The notes under the pieces were generated by a model that did no database searches, was not told the DNA's origin, and saw only the letters and a program-made list of their open reading frames with translations. Positions 1-11,900 of a DNA stretch of 64,000 nucleotides are shown here, piece by piece; position 1 is the stretch's first letter; each line of letters starts with the position of its first letter. The position numbers were made by a program, and so were the translations under genes. This DNA is from Heliocidaris tuberculata (taxonomy: Eukaryota; Echinodermata; Echinoidea; Camarodonta; Echinometridae): positions 25,877,063 to 25,941,062 of the forward strand of contig CM046846.1 of assembly GCA_025618425.1 (NCBI GenBank), in the 5' to 3' direction.

Positions 1-1204
1 CCTCTTTATGGCTGAGATCAATTTGCTTTTTTCTCAATACTGCATGCGAAATCACCAAAAAAAAAGGGGGGACCCACATGCAACTTCTCGTAGGCAGAAG
101 CCATATGAATAAGCAAAGTTGCCTTCATTAGGCATTTCAGAATGAGAATGAAAATAACACCCACGACAAATAATAATACTCAATTTGTCATTTTGATCCT
201 TCGAATCTATTTATACCCCTTGTTTGTGTTTTTATTTTGTCACTTTGATGCTCCGAATATATTTTATTTATTTATACCCCTAGTTATGTTTTGGGGGTTG
301 TTTTATAAAAATGCAGAAGTTTTTGATATATATTTTGTTACATCATCAAAATATATTACGTAACCTAAATTATACATGCTATTAGTTCTTACAACGATGT
401 TAGATTAGCTGGAATTTATCAACAAGATAAATCAGTAGAATGTGATCTGTAATCTGTCAACTAGATAAATCAATAATATGTAACATTATAAGAAGTAAAC
501 AGTATTATTACTATTTCTACAACAACAAACATCATTCGAAAGCTTTGGATTCTTTGTTTACATGGACTGTGTATTTTTACCCCCTTTCTTGCCCTGAGGT
601 ATTTCCATCCGTCGTAACGTCGTGTAGAAATATACCGTTGTCATGGTTGTAGATATGCATAGACGTCTAATGAGTGTGTCCCTTGTTATAGGTTCTTAGA
701 GCATCTCCCCTATGCACAACAACAACACACGCTTGTCGGGGGAGGCGTGTAATCAATTAGGTTAACTGTTTGAGAACTGATGCATGTGCTTTCTGTTACG
801 AAATGAGAATTTCGCTGATATGATGTAAGAATAAGTATTTCTAATAATAATGACAGTAACTATAGGCTATACAGTATAATGTCATTAATACTCCAGTGTT
901 AATCAATGAAAACAACATAAATGTACAGTAAATGTACAGTAGTATTCTTAGTAGCTCTTGGTGAAATTTGCAATGTTTTTTAGACCATTAAAAGTTTCTA
1001 ATGAGTTATGATATATTTCAATTCGTGAGAACACAATTGACATTTCTTGTCAGAGAAAAACCCCGTCTAAATTAAGTGGTTTTGGGTATTATATCCGAGT
1101 CCAGTTGATGGCTACAATATAGAAAATTGGGAACAAAGAAGAGGAGAAAGCAAAAACATTGCTTGTGAGGGTTATCGGGTGGGTGAGACTAGATGGATTT
1201 TGTG

Positions 1205-1490
1205 AGCGTAGGTGCGTGTGTGTGTGAGGGTGTGTGAGGGTGTGTGTGTGTGATCTTACATAGATTCAGTTGAGGGGAACAGAGAACAACAGAGCACAAT
1301 GATGGCCTTTATTCCGTCATGCTTGTGGGGTACAAAATACAATAGGAGAAGTGCTTGCGGGGTACACAATACAATAGGAGAAAACAATACAGTTCCCTAC
1401 AAATCAATGTGTGTGAGGGTGTGTGTGCGTTGGCGTGTGTGTGTGAGGGTGTGTGTGCGTTGGCGTGTGTGTGTGTGGGTACAGGGAGAG
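1205..1490. repeat. GT-rich microsatellite plus dispersed repeat
   Basis: GTGTGAGG-type simple repeats flank a segment with two tandem versions of a short unit reading GGGGTACAAAATACAATAGG. The same unit followed by a GTGTGTGAGG tract recurs at about 20153-20275 inside TRPC intron 7, so this is a dispersed family and not a unique sequence. The frames open here are low-complexity artefacts. Confidence 0.6.
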
Positions 1491-1784
1491 ATGTACAAAC
1501 GTGTATTCAATGCATCCCCCTTACCGATAAAATCTGCTATGATCAGGATCAGGTAGACAGGAAAATGGCTAGGGTTATCAGATTCAGTTCAAACTAATAA
1601 ATTCAAAATAACCATGATAACAGCTAAAGTGAATTTGTACATTATTACCTGAACATGCTGAAGACCTCGAGGTTTCGATGAAGATAGATGTTAAGAGTAT
1701 TTATTTTTAATCAGTGAGGGGGCGCCGTAGCATTAGAGTACGAAAGGGAAGACTTGGATTTTCTCGTCAAGTCGACGACCTTTC

Positions 1785-2115
1785 CGTGGGTGAGAAGATG
1801 AGATGTTAAAATCCAGGATATTTCAAAGCAGTAAACTTCGAGATGAGAAGACAAGAAGGCGCCATCCCAGGTTCCATGAAGCTGACTTAGTTTGGACGAA
1901 GGCCCAAGAAGATGAGATGCATAGATGTCTCAAATTCGCCTTCCTTTAGACAAAACCACAAAAAGGTTAGAAACTAGATCTTGGCCAATTAACATAAACT
2001 TGACAAGATCTCATAATCATGTCTTCTTTATTTCTAGGCATCATCTTCTTGTTTTCTCATCTCAAGAATGTCGATATGGCGAGATCCACGGTCTCGTCTT
2101 CTTTTCTTCTTATTA
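1785..2115. repeat. Possible degenerate inverted-repeat element
   Basis: GAGAAGATGAGATG and GAAGATGAGATG motifs on the left (about 1790-1920) are mirrored by CATCTTCTT and TCTCATCTC motifs on the right (2040-2070), with GTCTCGTCTTC near 2090. This suggests a decayed foldback or MITE-like repeat. The termini are not clear enough to define. Confidence 0.3.
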
Positions 2116-3029
2116 AAATTAAATCGACACCACAAGATCCTGAATAACATCATCACCCCAAAGGCTTTTGAATATTTAGTAAGATGATGATTATAATCGA
2201 ACTTTGTTTATCTATTTACGGTTGTTCCTCATTACATGATTCGGCTCCAAGTTAATTCGCTACACTAATCGACTTTCCAACTTCAACCCCGGTATCACTT
2301 TTATATCAAGAAAATGATCACCCACGAGGTCTGTGACACAAACTATATCCTCGCCGAGGTTATTTCGGGGTTACTATCCTCCGGATCCGCAGGCAATCGA
2401 AGATGGTCAGAAGTGTAGCCCCGAGACCATCGAGAAAAGGATGACCCACTACACTGCCCCAGTTGACATTTTTAAGCAGGCGAATATTATGTGCTTAATT
2501 TCCCATAGTAACAATACTTTCACTAAACTTTTACTATTTTTTTTTTTTTTACTAACATGACTTACTTAATATGTTCAGGGCTAATTAGTAAATAAAGTAA
2601 AAAGTAAGTAGGCATATAACGCTATCGCAGTTATGGTAGGAAGGCCTATGCGACTGATTTACATGACTAACTTTACTTACATGCACAAATATGATTTTTT
2701 TTCCGCAAAATCTTACCCTATTGGCTCTTAGCGCGTAAGTCTATATAGCGTAATCATATATAGAAGGAAATATCCATAAGTATATTTATCAACATTATCA
2801 CAGTCATGTGAATATTCTTGGTAGGTAATGCTAGATTACTGACGAATATGCCCCTAGAATCAAATGGAAGGTTATTCGCATCATGTAACAAAAGTTTTAT
2901 ACTTTCTCCACGACGTATTCAGTCCTAAAGATGTTGACAAAATTATTTTCTCTTGTATATTTCATTCAGGCTCACGGAAAGCTTTCAATTTATACTGGTT
3001 GCCTCAAATCGAAGTCCTAACAATCCAAA

Positions 3030-3209
3030 ATGCATTCGATGTCGTCGACCACGGAGCTGAACCCTCACCGTCTGCCGACCCCTGCTCAAACACCATGTCG
3101 GCATCACAACAGCCACCTACCCGGCTACCTTTCCGTACCAGGCCTCACAGCCAACGGGGTCGGCTCCGATCTCTCACTCATATCGGGAGTTAGCAACATC
3201 CCCTTGCAG
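3030..3209 (+). CDS. TRPC exon 1 (N-terminus, start codon)
   Basis: This exon encodes residues 1-60. The ATG at 3030 follows an in-frame TAA at 3018-3020 and has an A-rich upstream context; a second in-frame ATG is at 3039. The product is rich in Ser, Thr, Pro and Leu and has no recognisable domain, as is usual for TRPC N-termini. The exon is clearly GC-richer than its surroundings and ends at a consensus donor (CAG|GTAGAG) in phase 0, matching the acceptor at 3453/3454. The link to the channel rests on phase and position, not on similarity. A different upstream first exon remains possible. Confidence 0.6.
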
Positions 3210-5885
3210 GTAGAGGAAAACCATTCAAAATGAAATCTTTGTGAAAATGTTACAATCTCAGTAAGCAAACGGGGGAAGTAATAGAAATTATCTTACTCTG
3301 ACGTCTTAGATATAAAATGAAAAATATTAAAGGGGTTGCTCTCCTAGTAGAAACATGTTTGCTCTTCATCCAATCTATGAACAAGGTTGTTTTTTTCTAT
3401 CTGCAACTCATTCTTTATAAAATTTTGTTATTTTTTGGCAAAATTATTTGTAGCTTTTCAGTGAAGGACAACGCATCACTGTCAAGGAGCGGGAATTTCT
3501 GGAGGCAGCTGAAAAGGGGGACAAGGCGACGATAGTTCGCTGCCTCCAAGGCGAGAATCCGGTCAACGTGAACGTCAGCAATCTCCTTGGGCGCAGCGCA
3601 TTGCAGATGGCGGTAGATAATGAAAATCTGGAAATTGTTGAACTCCTACTCGCTCAGCCCGATGTGGAGATAGGCGATGCTCTTCTACAGGTAAAGAAAA
3701 AAAAAATCAACCAGAATATCAATATGCAGTAATATATCATTTGGCTTTAAACATAGTATTGCAGACTATTGCAGCTGCTGACAAAATTTAAATCAAAGCC
3801 AGTGAATGTGCAGCTGTTGCATGCTTTAAAATGGCATATCGTCCATTTATTTTTGAATATTAATTAATATTTAAATCTGATTATTGATATTTTCATTCCT
3901 GTAATGATATTTAAAGTATACCTATAATTATATCATCATTATTATGTGACGTATGTTACTGTTAGAGGTCCTAGTATGCTGAAATATCGAGGCTTATTCA
4001 CCAACTTAAGTAAAAGATTAAGAGTAACAAAAAAGGAGGATTTGGGCTATGAACAAGTCTTTGAAAGAAAAGGTCTAAAAACTTGTCGGCATGGTCCAAA
4101 TGGACACTGATTTGCCCTGTTAATGAGTTCCCAGAATATTTAAGGTATATAATGACAGACGACTTTAAAGGGTCTCTGAGGTCAAAAAAAATAATTTGTA
4201 TACAATTAGAATGTATAAAATTAACCCCAAATAACTTTACCCGGCATTCTACAGGTTAGCGGTTAAGGAGTTTGAAGAGAATAAAGGACAGCGTGAACGA
4301 ACGACGCGCGGAACTCAACTCCAGTTGAGTTCCGCGCCAGCAGTTTTCTATGCGTGTGCGTTTTTTTTATGCGTGCACGTTCGGCGAACGCCAAGACGCG
4401 ATAGTGGAATTATCGCGATCGCATTATCGCGTTGTCGTCTGCTATATTATGTACAGCGCCGGGGCTGACAAACACTCGAAAGTTGATTTGGGGCGGACAT
4501 TACTGATAATATTTAACCCTAATGAAACAACAAATGAATAAAGAATACAACGCAAAATGTTTTTATTTAATTGGAAATTGATTTGGCGCGTAACTTAGGA
4601 ATAATATACAACCCAAATAAAATATGAAATGAATGAAGTATAAAACGCAAAATGTTTTTATCGAAATGAAAAATATTAAGTTGGTGCCTAATTTATAGAG
4701 AATCTACAAACCAAATAAAACAACAAATGAATTAAGTATTCAACACAAAACGTTTATGTCGAATATAACATTGGTTTGGCGCATAAATTACAAAGAATTT
4801 ACAGACCAAATGAAACAACAAACAAATTAGAACTATGACGCCAGATACATTTATCGAATCAAAAATTGATTTGGCGCTTAACTTAGGCATAATATACAAC
4901 CCAAATAAAATATGAAATGAATGAAGTATACAACGCAAAATGTTTTTTTTTTTTTTTTTTTTTTTTATCGAATTCGAAATTGAACTGGAAAATGATTTGG
5001 CGCGTAACTTACGAATAATATACAACCCAAATAAAACATCAAATGGATGAAGTATACAACGCAAACTGTTTTTATCGAACTGAGAATTCAGTTGCCGCTT
5101 AATTTATGGAGAATCTACAACCCAAACAAAACAACAGATGAATCAAGTATTCAACGCAAAACGTTTAAATCGAATAGAAAATTGGTTTGGCGCATAAATT
5201 ACAAAGAATCTACAGACCAAATGAAACAACAAATAAATTAGAACTAAGTCGCAAAATTCATTTATCGAATCGAAAATTGAAAGTGAAGACGTTCCTGAAT
5301 CGATATATCGTTAGGTGAGCTATCGTGATCGATCGACTAGTCTTTGCTCAAGTCTTATTTATATTAATTTTTGGGGGTATTTTATTTTCAAAAATCAATA
5401 TCTCCTGTATCCTGTCACCGTTGAATGTCGTGTTAAGTTTTCTGGGGATGATTTTGTGTAAGCTAACTATACACAAATTATTTTTTCAGGCCTCAGGTAC
5501 CCTTTAATGCTGTCCATAGGGTGTCTAATGTCAGACGTTCAAAACGGAGGTCGTGCCGATGATTACAGTCTCCCATAGGCGGCGATTCGGGGGGGGGAGG
5601 GACTGGGACCCCCCCCCCCCCCAGCCGTGACAAGAAATCGCCGCACATGCAGTCTGCGCATGAACAGATACAGGTCATTTTGTACCAGAGCGTGAAATCT
5701 CCTTGAGGATAAAACTGTATATCGCTTTAATTAAACTTCTTTTCAACAATTCACAGGGGCAAATCCGAGCGAACTACGGGGGATTACGAGGGTCCGAACC
5801 CCCTTTTATATATTTCTTCTAAATACTTTTCATAGGTTATATGTATATGCTTCCTTCTTAAATACCGATTTTACTCTTCTTCTTT

Positions 5886-5917
<32 letters not shown>

Positions 5918-8900
5918 TTTTTTTTTTGTTGTTTGTTTTATTTTGTTTAATTTTTTTTTTTTTTGTTGGTTGTTATGCTTTTTAGGTGTTTGGGGGAAAT
6001 TGGACCCACCCTGTTACAAATCATTCATTTACTACGCGCCAATCTTGTACATGTATTATAAATTGTACTGGTACTTTTGAAATGTTATTTCAAAGAGGTG
6101 ATTCAAAAGCCATCAGGCCGCACCTCCAACTTCTTGGGAGTCGTTATTCTAATATGCAGTCAGACCCAACTCCGGAAATCCGAGCATAGGTATATACTCC
6201 GAAAACGGCGTATGAATATAGAGCTCTCATCGTTCAGTGTGAGGCAATGTGTACAAAAGGCATGGGGAAAATCTTGTAAAGTCAACCAGCCAAAGATGTA
6301 TGAATTTTTAAAAATAATGCTGCACGTCAATTATCTTCAGAATCCTTGAATGATTCGTCATATGAAATGACTTTCAATGACAAACGTTTGAAATAAATAT
6401 ATCCGCAGCTGCATTATTTTTGAAAAATATATTATCAACAGCAGGTCGACATTGCACGATTTTCCCCATGTCTTTTGTACACACTGTCTCGCAATGAACG
6501 ATGAGGGCTCTCTATTTATCTTGCTCCATACGCCGTTTTCGGAGTATATACCTGTGCTCGGTTTTCCGGAGTTGGGTCTGACTGATATGTCCTCTCCATG
6601 TTTCTAAAATTGTCTTCAGAACTGGGGACTATGTACTATGTGATATCAAGGAACTTATCTATATTCCGGTGGGGAAAAAAAAAATCTGGAACAAGCGGCT
6701 AAAGTAGAGAATTATTCGATTTATGAATGACAAAGTAGGTGAATGCATAATATATTCAATTTCATGCGCGTTCGCGACGTATTTCCTCAAGGGCCGAGCG
6801 ATGAAGGTATTTGTTATCATGGAAACAAATCGCGTTATCTGCTTTATGCCTTACTCCCCGGCGGAGCCCATAAATCGTACATGGTGATACGAATCCCATA
6901 ATCATCACGTAAGTTTCATAGCACAAAGTGATCTTATCAGAAGCACGCGCTTTATTGACTCTCTTTGAGTAACATGTAATATGGTATGAATATGATATTG
7001 ACTGCATCGCCTACAACTTCAACCTAATTTTCCTCCCCTCCATTATCATCCTGCCAAGGAAGAGACTCAGTGTGAAATCACAAGAATCGATTTAAGAGTT
7101 CTTCACTACCGAAGTTTAATATTCTGTACATATCATGATGGGTGAGGGTTGTTGCTATATTTGCTTGTGCTTAGAACATTATTTGATCAAACCGCCGATT
7201 GGTGCTGTAATATTGACGGAATAGATGCCCAAATGCCCTTCCTTTCTCTGAGCGATTGCTTTCTCATTTTGGTGCAGGCGATACGCGAAGGTGTCTACCG
7301 CATGGTGGAAATGATGGTGAACCATCCCAGTATTTCCCGCCAAATGTTGGGAGAAGGCTGGGCCTCGGCCAACAAGTCTCGCCACCAGGAGAGTTCGGAC
7401 TACTCGCCGGACATCTCGCCGGTCATCTTGGCCGCACACTGCAACCAGTTTGAAATCCTCCAGCTCCTACTGACCCGCGGCGCCACCATCTACAAGCCGC
7501 ATCCGTGCGTCTGCGCTTGCGCAGTTTGTGAGGAGAAACAAAAGCAAGATAGCCTGCGGTACTCACTGGACCGTATCAATACTTACCGTGCCCTCGCCAG
7601 TCCAGCCTGGATCTCGTTGACCAGTTGTGACCCCGTTCTTACTGCCTTTAAGTTGAGCTGGGAGCTACAGCGTCTAGCCATGAGAGAGAACGAATTTAAG
7701 GACATCTATCTCACGCTTAGTGAACAGGCAAAAGGTAAGATCTGATGATATTATAGGCCTACCCTGAAGTAACATTTTCAAGTGAAAGGAGAGCTTATTG
7801 AATGTAGGGGCCCTATACTTGAGATTCATTATCTTCGTTAAAACTGTCATTACAAATATTCTGTTATCATACAACATGGGAACTTTGTATGGTATTACAG
7901 ATAAATAGGAGGATTTCAAAATTCCTAAAATTTTAAGGTCAAAGTTCACAGTCACAGTTTAATGACTATTGACATTCTTTAAAAGCACCAAAATTTAAAA
8001 CCTTATGCATTTTGCCATTTTCAACCGAATTTATTTCAGATTTTGCACATAGCATTGCTTCACAATGAATAATAATTGTATGAGAGTTTTTTTTTTTCTA
8101 CAGGATGGGTGATATATCATGACTTATGGCATGTTGAATATCAAGTTTTCTTAAAAGTTATGACTTTGATATTTTTTGTAATGAAAAAAAAGAATTGACA
8201 GTTTCCAGCAAATCGGGCAAAAGAAGAGATTTATTACCCTTCCCCCTTTCCCTATTACCTTACGTCTGGTTTTTGTTTGTTTGTTTGGGGTCATTATTTT
8301 CTTTTTCATTATTTTCTTTTTCATTATCTAACTGTCCATAACATAACATAGCCCAAACCACCTTCCCCCAAATTAATAGTGTCAATGGCAGTACATGCTG
8401 GCAACGATATAATACGTTCTGATTCCTGGTTGGATCTATCAATGCATACACGTTTTAACCCTTAAAAGGGCCGGGGGGGGGGCAGAAATTCAAAATAGAA
8501 TAAAATACATAAGAAATTAATTTTGATACAGATTTTTTCCCCAATATATTTGCTAAGAATACTGGAAAGAGTTCTAGACCCAAAATTAGCATTTTTTTTA
8601 AAGCTTTATTTAATGATTTAGAGCCAAAATTCTGATTTTACGCATAAATTAGCATAATTAATAAATGTGAAATTATTTCGGAGCATTTCACTATACGGTT
8701 TTGCAGATTACGTTGTGGACGACGTGCGTGCCGATTTTCGGCGAGATCGCGCGGTCGACGGTCGAGATCTCGAAGGGGGGGGGGCAGAATCCACCCCCCA
8801 CCTCGGCTGTGGCAAAGCCAAACTAACCCGGCCCTTTTAGGGTTAAATGTATGATTTAAATTATGTACAATTTTCTTTATGAGAGAAAATAAAAACTTTT

Positions 8901-11900
8901 TGAAACCAAACCCCCCCCCCAAAAAAAAAAACCAAACAAACAAACAAACAAACAAACAAAAACAAAAACGTCATCGATATGTCTGAAGTAACGTGCTTGT
9001 CACGGAATGTTGCTATTGTCATGACCATGGCTGTCCTCGTCAATTTTAGGCGAAGTAATATTCCTTGAAAGCTCTAGAAAGGTATAAGGACTTGGTGAAA
9101 AGGCATATCCTCAAAAAATAGGGGGAGAGAGTACTGGTGAAGATGGAGGGGAAAGATGATTTGTGAGCTTTTTGAAAAAAATATCATTCCTCCTGACTGA
9201 TTGCCTCTTTCAAAAAGAGAACAATCAGCCAGGAAAACACAACAAAACAAAACATAACAACAACAAAAAAAAACTTCCTTCAAGACATCTTTTTAATCAT
9301 ACTTAAACATATGATGTTTATCTGGATTTTCCACTACTATAAACCCAATAGGTTGACATTAAGTGCTATACATTGTATGCTTATTTTATTTTGATGTTTA
9401 GTGATGTTTATGTGTGCTTATTTCCTTTTTACGCATTTCTTGTCTCGTCTCTTTACTGCCATATCTGTATATGTATACATAATTACATATTTTGTAATTC
9501 TCTCTTTTATTGGGGAACCTAGTTTTAACAAGCTGTGCTTTTCCTTAGGTTCTCCCATGATACCGCCTTTTCTAATGACTAAATGTAAATTTTCACTTTT
9601 GATTACATTGAAATTGTTATTGATTATTATGATATCTGTATTCGATATTTGAACGATGTATACTATCAATTGTAATGTTCATTGCAGATTTCTGCAGTAT
9701 TATGAAATAAATTCATTCATTCAGTAAACATCGTGCAAACCCTATACACTGCAAAAACAGGGTGTTAATTAAACACCATCTCGGTATCTATGTTGGGCTA
9801 CACCAGATAAGTTTTAAAACAACACCAGTTTTGAATTAAACTGGAGTTGTTTTAACACTAACTGGTGTTGACACTTATCTGGTGATATGAAACTGGTGTT
9901 GTTTGAACAACTTTCTGGTGTAGCCCAATATTGATACCGAGATGGTGTTGAATGAACACCGTGGTTTTTGCAATGTAATATCTGCAAATTTATACCACGA
10001 TCCTTACAAGTAAAACTAACATTTAGACCAAACCAATTTTCTTTTTCTTAAATCCTTTCAATGAGTTAGGTAAAAGTGATTTTCCTCAATCAAGAGGGGG
10101 TCCACTCGCTATTCATAAGGACCGCTATTCATAGAAAACGGCTATTCATTTAACACGCGTTATGAATAGCGGTCCTTATGAATAGTTATGAATAGTGGTC
10201 CTTATGAACGAAAGTCCTTATGAATAGCAAGGTAATTTGTCTAGGGTTTGCTCGCTATGTAGAAGGACTGCTATTCATACAAAACCGCTATTCATTTAGT
10301 CACGTGTTATGGATAGCGGTCCTTTCAAATATGTAGTCCTTATGAATAGCGGTCCTTATGACTAGCGAGGTTACCCCCCCCCAAAAAAAAAAAAAAAAAA
10401 GTAATTCGAAAATCTGTTCTCTAGTATAAAATTACTTCTTAATGTGCATATAAATTGCAACCGAGAATTATCAAAGGATTCCACGAGAATTGCAAATGCA
10501 GGTCTGATATTTTTTTCGGATATCGGCTCTACTCTTGTTCAACATAAACCATAGATAGATAAAATAAATTAGGTATGCTTGTTTAATCTGGGACCTGTAG
10601 CTCTCTTGATATTAATAACAACTCACCAAACATAAAATAATGAATTTTCTCAAATCCTTTTAAAAATTCAATTCGATTCGATTCAATTCTAATTTATTTC
10701 CACTTTAAAAAAAACACATTGTAATAATTATGACTATTCCTTGTGATACTGATAGCGGCGGGATCATAAAAAGCACAAGAAAGATTGTTGAAAATGATCC
10801 CTTAAATATTCAGGAACCATAACGATTAGCCGTAATATATATGAAAATCATCTTAATCTTCGGGTGAGCTGAACAGAAAAATCGAAGTACTGAGTAGAAA
10901 ATAGATTCCCTTCGTGTCCTATTATATATATAATTATACACGATATAAAGGAAATGTACTCTGTGAATAATCTGCGTTTTCGAGAATAACTCCTGTAGGG
11001 ACAATTACCCCGGACAATTCATCCAGAGGACTTTGGATTTCTCAGGACTATTACACCCCAGAAAACATTAACTGGGGAAATTGGCCTAGGGGGTTAGTTG
11101 CCCTTGAGAGTATTTATACGGGGGTACTCAGTGAGGGGTCCGAATTTTCTCAAATGCAAAAAAAAAAAAAAAATACAAATTTTGTAGAGGAGCACACGAA
11201 CGAATATGATTTCAAGCCCCAAACACATTTTTTTCTTTTATGTACTTAAGGTATGCTGCTGGGAGGAGGGAGGGAAAGGGAACGGATCAGCTAATGGTAT
11301 TGTTAGGGGTGATTATTCTAGTTGGTTTTCATCGCTTGTCAATAAAATTTAGTTTTTTTCTGGGTCTAACTCAGGTAACCTTATCGATGAGAAGACGTAC
11401 TTAGTGAGATAAGAGTCTGTGTACTCAAGACTCATTACAGAACTTTCGCAGAAAGCAGGGTAGTATATGCAATGTCATTTACAGCAGGAAAAAAAACTCT
11501 CTGTGCCTGGAAACAGACTAAAGAGAGCTTGTGCTGTATTTGTCATGTATACATCATGAGAGGAAGAGAGTACCATAAGCCCTGTGTGATCATATTTCAT
11601 TGTACTTTTATCAAAATCACCGGCAGATTTAGGCGGAAAACCGGCCCGTGTTCCCTCCCTCCCCTTAGAAACACTTGGCATATTCTTACTTAGTACATAA
11701 CCCCAAAATATCATTGTGCCCCCTTAAAACTTTCGGCCCAAAAGACACTGATCTGAAAATGTGATAAACATTCTTTCCATATCAGAATTTTTTTCAAAAT
11801 TGTGTCCTCACCCCCTACCACTTTACAAAATCCTGGATTCTCTCCTGATTACAACATCATGACTAGCGTCGTCAGTGCGACGTATTGCGAAATGTTTGCT

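Larger units (their letters stand above)
1..3029. other. Upstream region of the TRPC gene, no coding gene recognised
   Basis: This stretch is AT-rich and holds no open frame that I would call a gene. It contains a GT-rich block and a dispersed repeat (about 1205-1490), a degenerate inverted-repeat-like segment (about 1785-2115) and a GC-richer patch at 2330-2480. That patch has a 75-codon frame with no recognisable product. The promoter and any 5' untranslated exon of the downstream channel gene probably lie here, but I could not place a transcription start. Confidence 0.5.

Noticed and set aside
2333..2560. 75-codon ORF in a GC-richer patch as a 5' exon of TRPC
   Set aside because: No suitable donor follows and no similarity is recognised; it could be an untranslated exon but I cannot support it.
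2864..3193. 109-codon ORF overlapping TRPC exon 1
   Set aside because: It is in a different frame from the phase-compatible exon and ends before the donor; its N-terminal part is AT-rich non-coding DNA.
4540..5290. CRISPR-like regularly spaced repeats
   Set aside because: Units are directly tandem without unique spacers and lie in eukaryotic intronic DNA.
7149..7277. Upstream extension of the exon 3 frame with an ATG-like start
   Set aside because: Sequence before the CAG acceptor at 7277 has no TRPC similarity; the frame is open by chance in the intron.
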